The position numbers and the translations under genes were made by a program. Positions 19,520 through 27,195 of a stretch of 27,195 nt of DNA are shown here, piece after piece. Each line of letters starts with the position of its first letter. Within the stretch, counting starts at the first letter, position 1. The stretch covers positions 1-27,195 of the forward strand of contig CAJNDS010001239.1 of the NCBI GenBank assembly GCA_905221605.1, given 5' to 3'. The notes below the pieces were generated by a model, which made no database searches, was not told the DNA's origin, and saw nothing but the letters and a program-made list of their open reading frames with translations. Origin of the DNA: Symbiodinium natans. Its lineage: Eukaryota > Sar > Dinophyceae > Suessiales > Symbiodiniaceae.

Positions 19520-19752
19520 TTCCCACCCACCTTTTCCTTTTTAGAGCTTAGGGTTCGACAGCTGCTTCTAAGGCTTACTGTTTCCCACCCAACATCTCCT
19601 TTTTAGGGCTTAGGGTTTGCCAGCACGCTGTTTCTTTGGAGTTTAGTTTTTGTTTTGTCGGGTTTTGTGTTGCTCACATACACCGTGCACCATCTGCTTC
19701 TATTACGGCTTGGCAATTCCCACCCATTTTTTTTATTGTGTAAGGTTTGCCA
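19520..19752. repeat. Three degenerate copies of a TTCCCACCC...CTTAGGGTTT element
   Basis: Copies at 19520-19556, 19582-19622 and 19717-19752. The core is TTCCCACCCA, a T-rich run, then GCTTAGGGTTTGCCA. The AGGGTTT part resembles telomere heptamers. Confidence 0.5.
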
Positions 19753-20042
19753 ACAAACTTTTTTCCGCTACTTGAATGCAGTTTAAACGCTCTTTTCGCC
19801 TGTGTTCCCATTGTAATTGCGTGACTGTCATGTCCACCATTTCAACAAACCCAAACAGATCAAACAGAAGCTTTAGAGCCCGGCCGCTGTTTGGCGTATG
19901 ACTTGTGACCGTTGACCTTGGCCGACAGCACGGCAACGGTGCAGGTGCAGCATGCAACTTTCCATAACAATCATTCCAAACATAGCAAGAGCAAAAACAG
20001 CAAGCCTCCCGATGAACGCAGAGTTGGAGTTTTGTTTTGTCC

Positions 20043-21822
20043 ATGGACATTGATGATGTTGATGCCCTGCGACGTGAACTCAAGGAGCTTTTGATATGTG
20101 CTGTTGTTTTGCTGAGGCCTTTCTTTGTTGATCAGCTCGCGTTCAGCGGGGCTGTCTGGGATGCTGTTCGCACACGCCGCATGCGCGCATGTGCACTTTG
20201 CGTGCGTGTTTGGAGCACAACGTCATCAATGCTCATGTGCCAGGAAGCAGAAGCAGAGCTGGAATTCAAGGATTTAGAGCTCCGATGTTGCTATCCAGGC
20301 CACCAGAACTTGATCCCCGAGTAGCTCGTGAATTCAGACATCTCTTGCCGAAACATCCGAAGTACAAGAAGCCAATCATACCTGTTGAAAGGAAGTTCCA
20401 TGGGCTTGAACTCGTCGGTATGCTTGTGAAAATGCAGTCGGATTACGGGATTGTGCTGATGGTCATGCCCTCTTTGAATCTTTAGCACTCTACAGGAAGG
20501 CAGAAGATGTCTTGCGTTGAAGCAGTCGATAGCTGAATATTTTTCATGAATACAGTGTACAGGGAAGAAACATGCCGCGGAAAGTAGTGTGCTCCAAGAT
20601 CCCCAAGCCAACATACTCGTTTCTGTGCAGCTGGTCCTGGCAGCTGTGACGATCCAGCCGCTCTTTTGGAGGCGGCTGTCATGGAGAGAGTTGATTCAGT
20701 TGCCGTCGTGGAACTGATAATGTGGCAATGTGTGTGTGTGTGTGAGTGTTCTATCCGTTGCCAGGAGTTGTTGTGGTGATCTGTGGCGTTTGTAGCAACA
20801 GTCCAGATGTTGCTTCGAGCAAGTTTTATGTGCGGCTCGCGAGGAATACAAGCATCTTGAAGCTGACATTGCAACGCTTCAGGCCTGTTGACACAGTGGT
20901 ATTGCCAGTGCAGAACAGCTCATGTCGAACATTTGTTCGCGTTTCCCGTTCTGTGCAACTGCAAGCATCTCCTGCTTTTCTCCAGGAGCAAAGCAATGCG
21001 AACTCTCGTGCAGAGGCACAAGTGGTCCAGGTCCGGGATCGAAGAGGCTTCAGAAATGTGGCTTCAAATGCTCAGATGTGGCTGTTGTTAGGAGCCTGGT
21101 CCCGGTGCCTGCACTGGCTCTAGTATGCGGCAGCGGGTGTTCGGCCTTGAGGAGGAGCTGCGGCACAAGTGTGAGGCCGGGTTTTGAAAAGGTTCTGTCA
21201 CAGCTTCTCAAGTGCTAAAAGCCGTTTGCTATAGTTTGCTTCATGGGCACTCAGCATGCAGGTTGTTCGGCGTTTGCGGCAACGCGAACTTTGGTTTGAG
21301 CTTCAGCTGCGACGCCAACAGGACGCAGCCAGCCGCCAGCCGGTAAGATTATCTGATTGACGGTGACGGCAATCAGCCAGCAGAGTGAGCGTGCCATAGC
21401 GCGGTAGTTTCAGGTCCTCCCTCTTCGTATTCAATGTTATTTGTATCGTCCGCTCTCTCATATCGACATATCGATCATGTCATGCCGTTTGTGTATCTTC
21501 GTCAATGATTTCGGCATGCCATTTCAGGAGGCGCATGGAGAGCCCCTATCCATGCTCTTGGAGCAGGCTGTGACCTTAAACGGAAGTCGAGGGCTTCAAT
21601 CTATTCGTTGTCGGTGCTTTCGAGGAGTTTGCTAGGTCATTGTTGTGGCTGTTGCAGCTGCTCTTGTTCGGAAGGCTGTGGGTCAGTGATGCACAGGATT
21701 GCATGTCCACGGTCTCTTACTTGTTTAACGTCAGACAGGTGCCCGCAGTGGCTAGACCCTGCAAATCTTTGCTGCGCCAATCTGCGCCATATCGGCCCTC
21801 ATCGTGGGATCCGCTATCCTAA
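20043..21822 (+). CDS. Putative intron-rich gene encoding coiled-coil-like protein (tentative exon set)
   Basis: A genuine ATG at 20043 starts MDIDDVDALRRELKELL. Downstream, several short segments are charged and helix-like and sit behind acceptor-like AG sites: EAEAELEFKDLELR (from 20244), PRVAREFRHLLPKHPKYKK (about 20319-20375), PAALLEAAVMERVDS (about 20655-20699), REEYKHLEADIATLQA (about 20838-20885), EQSNANSRAEAQVVQ (20986-21030, flanked by CTCCAG and GTCCGG), RQRVFGLEEELRHKCEA (about 21128-21178), the strong exon at 21262-21342, EAHGEPLSMLLEQ (from 21528, acceptor ATTTCAG) and VPAVARPCKSLLRQSAPY ending at a TGA near 21822. Dinoflagellate genes often have many short introns with GT, GC or GA donors, so this arrangement is plausible. 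Exon joins are inferred, not proven, and no family is recognised. Confidence 0.38.
21262..21342 (+). CDS. Best-supported single exon of the putative coiled-coil gene
   Basis: Sequence TCAGCATGCAG precedes and GTAAGATT follows an 81-bp segment of exactly 27 codons in one open frame. It reads VVRRLRQRELWFELQLRRQQ and then DAASRQP, a highly charged amphipathic helix. Canonical acceptor, canonical GTAAG donor, phase-0 length and helix character together make this the clearest exon in the window. Confidence 0.5.
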
Positions 21823-22601
21823 AGTACTTGTTGTGTGGGTTCAGCGTGTGCAGCACAAGGGCCGCGGTATCTGAGCAACACCGACACATCAGTAATCAGT
21901 CAGAACATGTGTTGCGTGCTTGCACCGAGACCGAATAGCCTCTATAGCTATGAAGTGCCTTCCTAGCATCTTCTAACATTTGCTGCTTCCATTCTAAATT
22001 GGAACGATTTGAACACTGGGCCATGGAACTGGAACTTCTTATTTCCATTATGACTCCAAACTGCTGCTTACTTGCAAATCCCAACAATCGTGTCCCACGC
22101 TTCCTAAAAACCCTGCAAGGTTTGTAGTATTCCTTCGTGCAAGAAGGTGGCACTGCATTCTCGGGTTTTGGAAATCAAATAGGAGTTGTTGGAAGGCTGG
22201 AAGAATGAACGGAGTCATACTTACATATGAGTATGAGACCTGGGTGTTTGTGGGCACGGCGTATCATGCGTATAGACAGTTCATGCGAAGCCCTTTCACG
22301 ACACGGGGTCATCATGTTGCACTTCATGGCACTAGTTTCGTGCGCCGACCTTTTCCATACAACACTATCTCCACACACACACACACTATCTCGTGCGCCG
22401 TACAGCTGTGTAGCACATTGGTTAAGTAGCGAATATCGAGAACCTTGGCCGTGCAAATCGAAACAGCAAATCAATCACTCCTGTTGAACTTATCACCTTT
22501 GGCAATGGATTTTGTTCAGGGAAGCCATGTGAGGCAAGTCCAAAGTATATTCAGAGTGCTATATAGAAGGGCTGCCCCGGGTCAAAGCCCTCTCTCCGCA
22601 G
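21823..22601. other. Unassigned region
   Basis: No gene supported. A TATA-like CTATATAG lies at about 22559-22566, about 35 bp before the pyrimidine-rich CCCTCTCTCCGCAG acceptor-like signal that ends at 22601. A short (AC)n occurs near 22373. Confidence 0.3.
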
Positions 22602-22793
22602 GTCAGTGTGTTGCGAAAGTCAGTGCTGGGATATGGACGAGTCCCAGCTGGCAGAAGCGAGTTTCAAGCACAGGGCTCAGTTAACTCAGTTCTACAAAGC
22701 GGATGAAGTTCGGGCATTGCACACGCGGCCTTCGATTATCCCGGTCGGTTGCAAGCCTGGGCAGCTCTGTTTAGCCAAGGGCTCGGCTGACCA
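22602..22793 (+). CDS. Candidate exon, unrecognised protein
   Basis: After CTCTCTCCGCAG the frame is open and protein-like: CWDMDESQLAEASFKHRAQL, then TQFYKADEVRALHTRPSIIP and VGCKPGQLCLAKG. An ATG lies at 22633. The frame stays open further, into a poly-Arg and poly-Glu stretch coded by the purine microsatellite, which is more likely intron. The donor is not clear; a site near 22787-22793 would fit. No family recognised. Confidence 0.33.
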
Positions 22794-22918
22794 AAGTTGT
22801 CGGCTCCAATCAGCTCGTTCGTCCACTTGGCCTGTTATGCGAATTCTGCCAGCTTTCACAGTTCACTTCACGCATCGTTTGGGCTGCAAGAGCTTTTCCA
22901 GAGAGGTCCCCCAGCCCA

Positions 22919-23075
22919 GCAGAAGAAGAAGGCGAAGAAGAAGAACAAGAAGAAGAAGAAGAGAGGAAGAGGAAGAGGAAGAGGAAGAGGAAGAGGAAGA
23001 GGAAGAGGAAGAGGAAGAGGAAGAGGAAGAGGAAGAGGAAGAGGAAGAGGAAGAAGAAGAAGAAGAAGAATAAGA
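22919..23075 (+). repeat. (GAA)n and (GAGGAA)n homopurine tract
   Basis: GAA repeats flank a core of GAGGAA hexamers at about 22964-23050. From about 22947 to 23070 the plus strand is purine only. The minus strand is the complementary pyrimidine tract. Confidence 0.95.
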
Positions 23076-23142
23076 ACAATCAAAAGAAGAAGAGAGAGAG
23101 GAGAATGAGAGACCAACAAAGCTGAGATGCATTTCGTGTCAG

Positions 23143-23289
23143 GCCATGTCCAGAGCCGGCGGCCTGCTCGAGACTTGCGAGCGATTCAAGTTTGGCTCCA
23201 AGGGTGCAGAGCTTGGATGGGCTTTAGATGTTGCAATGATGTTGGACACATCTGGGCACCCCATACGCCATTGCGCCATGACGCCATGA
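23143..23289 (+). CDS. Candidate exon, unrecognised protein
   Basis: Behind TTTCGTGTCAG the frame AMSRAGGLLETCERFKFGSK, then GAELGWALDVAMMLDTSGHP, is open to a TGA at 23287-23289. Composition (Gly, Leu, Ala, Met with few rare residues) is more protein-like than its surroundings. Any GT donor before the stop is not obvious. It may belong with the 22602 exon. Confidence 0.3.
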   Translation, partial: AMSRAGGLLETCERFKFGSKGAELGWALDVAMMLDTSGHPIRHCAMTP

Positions 23290-23404
23290 CCCAAGATCCA
23301 TGGTGTGCTCTTTTCGTTGCTTGGGTAGGCAGCTGCGGATCCGCTTATGCAGCTGACGCAGCAGCTGCGGGCCCAAGCATCTGTGTGGGGCCTCAGTGTG
23401 TAGA

Positions 23405-23417
23405 GGGGGGGGGGGGG
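23405..23417 (+). repeat. Poly-G run (13 bp)
   Basis: Thirteen consecutive G residues followed by TCAGGGGG. Prone to sequencing and assembly length error. Confidence 0.85.
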
Positions 23418-23585
23418 TCAGGGGGAACGAGATGTTGCCCAAGCTACAATCTTACTATGTTTTACTGGAGTGTTACTTGTTCAGACCAGCGAATGTAACG
23501 ATAGCTTGACCGAGCCAGAAATTGGACACATGTCTGCTGCATGGGCTGCCCGTAAACTCCTACCAGCAACCTACTTCCCTTGCAG

Positions 23586-23700
23586 CCTACGGGTCGGTGC
23601 TTTCTATCGCATCCAGTTTGCTGTGGAGGCTTTCGAAAGAGCGCAGGCGCAAGCATCAGCATTCTTGTTGCCCTGCCAGGGGCTGAGGACGTCTGCATGA
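23586..23700 (+). CDS. Candidate exon, unrecognised protein
   Basis: A strong pyrimidine-rich acceptor (CTACTTCCCTTGCAG) precedes an open frame LRVGAFYRIQFAVEAFERAQ, then AQASAFLLPCQGLRTSA, with a stop at 23698-23700. The helix-like segment is consistent with coding. Donor not identified. Confidence 0.3.
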
Positions 23701-24413
23701 ACTGAGCTGAAGGCATACGCAAGCAGTGTCACGGGTGCAGCTGTATGGTCCACGGAGCCATTCGTGGAGAGTTGTACACTAGATGCATGGTGGTGCGACT
23801 GTTCGCTTGGTCGCTTTCATTTTCTGGCCCGCGGCTTTGTAAATGACCCGCTGCACGCTTTGCAGAAATTAAAATGCTTTGGGAAAAGTCTTCGGGCAAC
23901 ACGCATCTCAGCCCAAGCCAGCGCATGAGCTGCGCAATTCTCAACATGTACTGTATCGGCGCCGCTCGGCTCAATGATGTGCTGAGCTGGCTCTCAAGGC
24001 GGGGCAGGGGTTCACAGGCTCTAGTCAGGTACTGTGTGTGAGTGTGTGTGTTTTTCTCAAGCTTCGCCCTCATTTGCCTTCACCATGAGAGCTCGAATGG
24101 GAGGTAGCGCGACACTGTGCCTCTTTTGCTGCGCCGAGCTTGGCATTTTCGCCTGCATCCTCCTTGAAGATCGTAGCCTGTGCTGCAGGCCCAAGATATT
24201 CTAGGACGATGCAGTGATGCAAGCAGAAACAATCAGAAGAAATGCGAAGCATCAGGCTTACTGTCATCAACTTTTGCGGGTTTCGATGTTTGTCGGCTGA
24301 TTTCCTTTGCTGCCTCAGCAGGCCTGTCTTTTGCTTCACTGACTTCACTGTTTGGACACCAGGTCAACAGTGGCCAACATGCACCGGGCCCTGCTTGGTG
24401 TGTAGCTTGACTT
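23701..24413. other. No supportable gene
   Basis: Short frames on both strands only. A GTGTGTGAGTGTGTGTG stretch lies near 24033. No RNA gene seen. Confidence 0.35.
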
Positions 24414-24446
24414 GCAGAGCCAATGCAGAGCCAATGCAGAGCCAAT
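24414..24446 (+). repeat. 11-bp tandem repeat, three copies
   Basis: GCAGAGCCAAT repeated three times exactly, followed by a partial fourth (GCAGAGC). Confidence 0.85.
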
Positions 24447-24689
24447 GCAGAGCTTTTGAGACGTTGAATCTGGTGAAGTGTGTCGTTTCCACAGCACTGA
24501 CAGCCAAGTTGCCTTGCAGCCTGGGTGCTGCCATCTGCCTGTGATGAAGTCGCTGGGCTGGTATTCGCTCAGAATGTCACAAAATGCTCCGATCAAACCA
24601 TCAGTTCGTTACGAGCTCACTTGCGCTTGCTGTGCCGTGGGTCACTGTGCTGATGAGACGCAAGTACACGTAAGTAAACATCAGACACG

Positions 24690-25076
24690 GTGAATATTGT
24701 GATCCAAGACGAAAAAGTTCTTGAGACAGCCTCCAGCTTCACAGCTTCTCGCTTGCAAGAAGATCCTTGCGTTTGTTCAATAGGTTCAGCGTCAGCATTC
24801 CGGTGGATTTTATGGATGTTCTCCACAATGCCACTACACATCAGTGGCCAGTGCCTGGAGTTCTCTTACGGTGCTTCAGATTATGAGGTCGAAAGATCCG
24901 GTGCTTGCAAAGTCTGGAAGCCTCTCGACAGCAACGTGGAATTGAAAGAGCAATGCGAGTGCCGAGAGTACACGGCGATGACATGCGATGGCTGTTGGCA
25001 GCTTCTGATTTGCATATCTGAGCCGTTGGCTTTCAACAGCAAATCAAGGCTGCTCTCGCTTTGGATGCAAGGATGA
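24690..25076 (+). CDS. Hypothetical ORF, low support
   Basis: A 128-codon plus-strand frame is open from about 24690 to a TGA at 25074-25076. The start is GTG, so the first ATG is internal (24813 and later). The C-terminal half has protein-like stretches (CLEFSYGASDYEVERSGACK, CREYTAMTCDGCWQLL) with six cysteines. A minus-strand frame overlaps the N-terminal part. No family recognised; it could be one exon of a larger gene or chance. Confidence 0.22.
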   Translation: MNIVIQDEKVLETASSFTASRLQEDPCVCSIGSASAFRWILWMFSTMPLHISGQCLEFSYGASDYEVERSGACKVWKPLDSNVELKEQCECREYTAMTCDGCWQLLICISEPLAFNSKSRLLSLWMQG

Positions 25077-25420
25077 GTACGTCAGGCCTTCTGCACACTT
25101 GCAACAGCTTTTCGTGGTACATGAAGTCGCCAAATGTTGACTGAGCTTTAAAGGCTTCTACGCCACAAAAGAACATGGGCAATCTTGCGGTCAGAAGTTC
25201 AACATTGAAAGTGTGCCCCGGCAGGTGGCAGGACTGCCAGTGCAACAGCGTCCTGCTGAAGATTAGTCCCATTTGGGATGGACTTCTTGTATGGTACTGT
25301 AGCTGCTTCGGGCGAAACTTCCAGACAGCATCTTCATGGATGTTGGTTGTTCAGAGAGGACGTGTTATTTTGACATATTGGATAAGGAGCCGTGCAATGC
25401 AAGACTCTGTTGGTGGGGTG
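25077..25420. other. No supportable gene
   Basis: Short frames only; nothing else recognised. Confidence 0.35.
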
Positions 25421-25470
25421 TGTGGCGATGTGTTGCGATGTGCGGCGATGTGCGGCGATGTGTGGCGATG
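25421..25470 (+). repeat. Decamer tandem repeat TGYGGCGATG, five copies
   Basis: Five in-register 10-bp units: TGTGGCGATG, TGTTGCGATG, TGCGGCGATG twice, TGTGGCGATG. Two further copies occur at about 25491-25510 after a 20-bp gap. Confidence 0.9.
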
Positions 25471-25510
25471 TAGCATCTGCAGTTGTAGTGAGGCGATGTG
25501 TGGCGATGTG

Positions 25511-26035
25511 TTTTCTTGCTCAGAGGTGATTGCTTCAAATACCAGAACTGCTGTCGGTACCTCGGACTTCCTCAGGCATCCTGAGGCTGCGAAGATCTGC
25601 CAGGCAATGTCTCTTAGAAACAGAATGGGTTAGGACTCGAGCGGACACGCTCCAGAAGCAGATATTGACAAGCTTTGTGTACTGAACGTCGAGTTGGCTG
25701 TAGTACAAGATCGGCACAGCAATCGGTTATGGACAGATCTTGTTCTGCCAAGCCATCCCAGCTTGTTTTCGGAGCCATGCGGGGACAGGCATCAAAAACA
25801 AAGACGTCAAACAGACATCTAATGAACAGAAAGCAAATAGCAAGCGAGAAAGCAAGAAAAAAGGTACTTCAACAATGAGAACATGCAGAAGGAAATATGT
25901 ACAGAAAGAAAGAGCACAACAAATACATCCGAAAAGAGAACAAAAGACGGCATCAATAACGAAGTATTGACAGGAAAAAAGAAAGCCGGAATACATACAT
26001 AATGATGGACACGAAGTACCGAAATACGTAATTAC
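25511..26035. other. Unassigned; strongly A-rich on the plus strand from about 25790
   Basis: From about 25790 to 26000 the plus strand is dominated by A and G with few T residues (for example AGAAAGCAAATAGCAAGCG). Plus-strand frames here are Lys/Arg-rich and have no recognisable family. It may be decayed repeat. Confidence 0.35.
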
Positions 26036-26244
26036 ACTACCACCACCACTACCACGACCACGAACACGAACACGACCACCGCCAGCGCCACTGCCACTGC
26101 CATTGCCACTGCCACTGCTATTGCCACTGCCACTAGCACAAGCACAAGCACTAGCACTAGCATGAGCACTACCACTACCACGACCACCGCCACGACCACT
26201 ACCACTACCACTACCACTACCACTACCACTACCACTACCACTAC
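26036..26244 (-). repeat. CCACTA-family hexamer microsatellite
   Basis: Hexamer blocks on the plus strand include GCCACT (about 26086-26130), CACTAG/CACAAG variants (about 26131-26165) and ACCACT (about 26166-26244). Read on the minus strand these are AGTGGC and AGTGGT, the same motifs as the 17.8-kb tract in opposite orientation. Confidence 0.92.
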
Positions 26245-26357
26245 TTTGCTGGTCTGGCACACCCGGCTCCTCGTCTTTTCGGCTTCAGAACCCGCATGCG
26301 GTAGCCCGTTCCTCACCTTCTTCGTGGGTTCCCTTCCACGACTACGACTGCGACAAC

Positions 26358-26369
26358 GTCGTCGACGAC
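26358..26369. other. 12-bp perfect palindrome
   Basis: GTCGTCGACGAC lies at the transition from TACGAC-type repeats to the GCTACA/CTACAAG satellite. Confidence 0.7.
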
Positions 26370-26370
26370 A

Positions 26371-27195
26371 GCTACAGCTACAGCTACAAGCTACAAGCTA
26401 CAAGCTACAAGCTACAAGCTACAAGCTACAAGCTACAAGCTACAAGCTACAAGCAACAAGCTTCAAGCTACAAGCTACAAGCTACAAGCTACAAGCTTAC
26501 AAGCTTACAAGCTTACAAGCTTACAAGCTGCAAGCTGCAAGCTACAAGCTACAAGCTCCAAGCTACAAGCTTACAAACTTACAAGCTTACAAGCTGCAAG
26601 CTGCAAGCTCCAAGCTACAAGCTCCAAGCTACAAGCTTACAAGCTTACAAGCTGCAAGCTGCAAGCTGCAAGCTGCAAGCTACAGGCTACAAGCTCCAAG
26701 CTACAAGCTTACAAGCTTACAAGCTTACAAGCTGCAAGCTGCAAGCTGCAAGCTGCAAGCTACAAGCTACAAGCTCCAAGCTACAAGCTTACAAGCTTAC
26801 AAGCTTACAAGCTGCAAGCTGCAAGCTGCAAGCTGCAAGCTACAAGCTACAAGCTACAAGCTACAAGCTTACAAGCTTACAAGCTTACAAGCTGCAAGCT
26901 GCAAGCTGCAAGCTGCAAGCTACAAGCTACAAGCTCCAAGCTACAAGCTTACAAGCTTACAAGCTTACAAGCTTACAAGCTGCAAGCTGCAAGCTGCAAG
27001 CCGCAAGCTACAAGCTCCAAGCTACAAGCTTACAAGCTTACAAGCTTACAAGCTGCAAGCTGCAAGCTGCAAGCTGCAAGCTACAAGCTACAAGCTCCAA
27101 GCTACAAGCTTACAAGCTTACAAGCTTACAAGCTGCAAGCTGCAAGCTGCAAGCTGCAAGCTACAAGCTACAAGCTACAAGCTACAAGCTTACAA
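26371..27195 (+). repeat. 7/8-bp satellite with ~80-bp higher-order repeats, runs off window
   Basis: Monomers begin as GCTACA hexamers (26371-26388), change to CTACAAG heptamers and then include CTTACAAG octamers, CTGCAAG and CTCCAAG variants. From about 26694 an 11-monomer order recurs: CTCCAAG, CTACAAG, three CTTACAAG, four CTGCAAG, two CTACAAG (80 bp). The CTCCAAG marker is at 26694, 26774, 26934, 27015 and 27095; the 26854 and 27175 slots hold CTACAAG. Confidence 0.95.

Noticed and set aside
22606-23073. 155-codon frame ending in poly-Arg and poly-Glu
   Set aside because: The N-terminal part is kept as a candidate exon, but the charged tail is the purine microsatellite and is more likely intron than protein.
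23191-23203. TTTGGCTCCAAGG as a second spliced-leader relic
   Set aside because: It has an extra C in the key TTTGGCTCAAG string and lies inside a candidate coding segment.
25727-26316. Ser/Gly and poly-Val frames on the minus strand
   Set aside because: They are read-through of the CCACTA-family microsatellite.
26371-27195. Possible CRISPR-like array
   Set aside because: Repeats are 7-8 bp and continuous with no unique spacers; it is a satellite.

Overview
This window looks like nuclear DNA from a dinoflagellate, most likely a member of the Symbiodiniaceae. That assignment is an inference from four things: very low coding density, decayed Ty1/copia-type and LINE-type retroelements, interstitial TTTAGGG-type repeats, and a partial match to the 3' end of the dinoflagellate spliced leader. 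There is no bacterial-style gene organisation. Most long reading frames start at non-ATG codons and are by-products of repeats.

Layout. Positions 1-1802 hold the 5' end of a copia-like LTR retrotransposon on the minus strand: candidate LTR, candidate primer-binding site, and a gag gene with a CCHC knuckle broken by one frameshift. Positions 1803-3086 are non-coding, with a degenerate ~50-bp minisatellite and a dispersed direct repeat. Positions 3087-15035 are a large tandem array with five full units of ~2.25-2.39 kb plus one 510-bp truncated unit. Each full unit carries a nested ~36-bp minisatellite, a CA microsatellite and several splice-site-like signals. The array is the dominant structure and I recognise no known gene in it. 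Variants shared between units show a mosaic history.

Positions 15036-17510 carry a unique-sequence ORF fused in frame to the last repeat unit, a palindromic 26-bp minisatellite, five telomere-like heptamers and a decayed non-LTR reverse transcriptase pseudogene. A (TAG)n tract then resolves into ordered blocks of hexamers (17511-17878). Around 20.0-21.8 kb lies a probable intron-rich gene rich in coiled-coil-like short exons, followed by isolated exon-like segments to 23.7 kb and a long homopurine tract. The right end has a decamer repeat, a CCACTA-family microsatellite in reverse orientation relative to the 17.8-kb one, and a 7/8-bp satellite organised into ~80-bp higher-order repeats that runs off the window.

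The window therefore reads as a repeat-dominated accessory region in which tandem amplification operates at several nested scales (3, 6, 7/8, 10, 26, 36, 50, 80 and ~2250 bp). Exon models were made by eye from splice signals and frame, so they are tentative.
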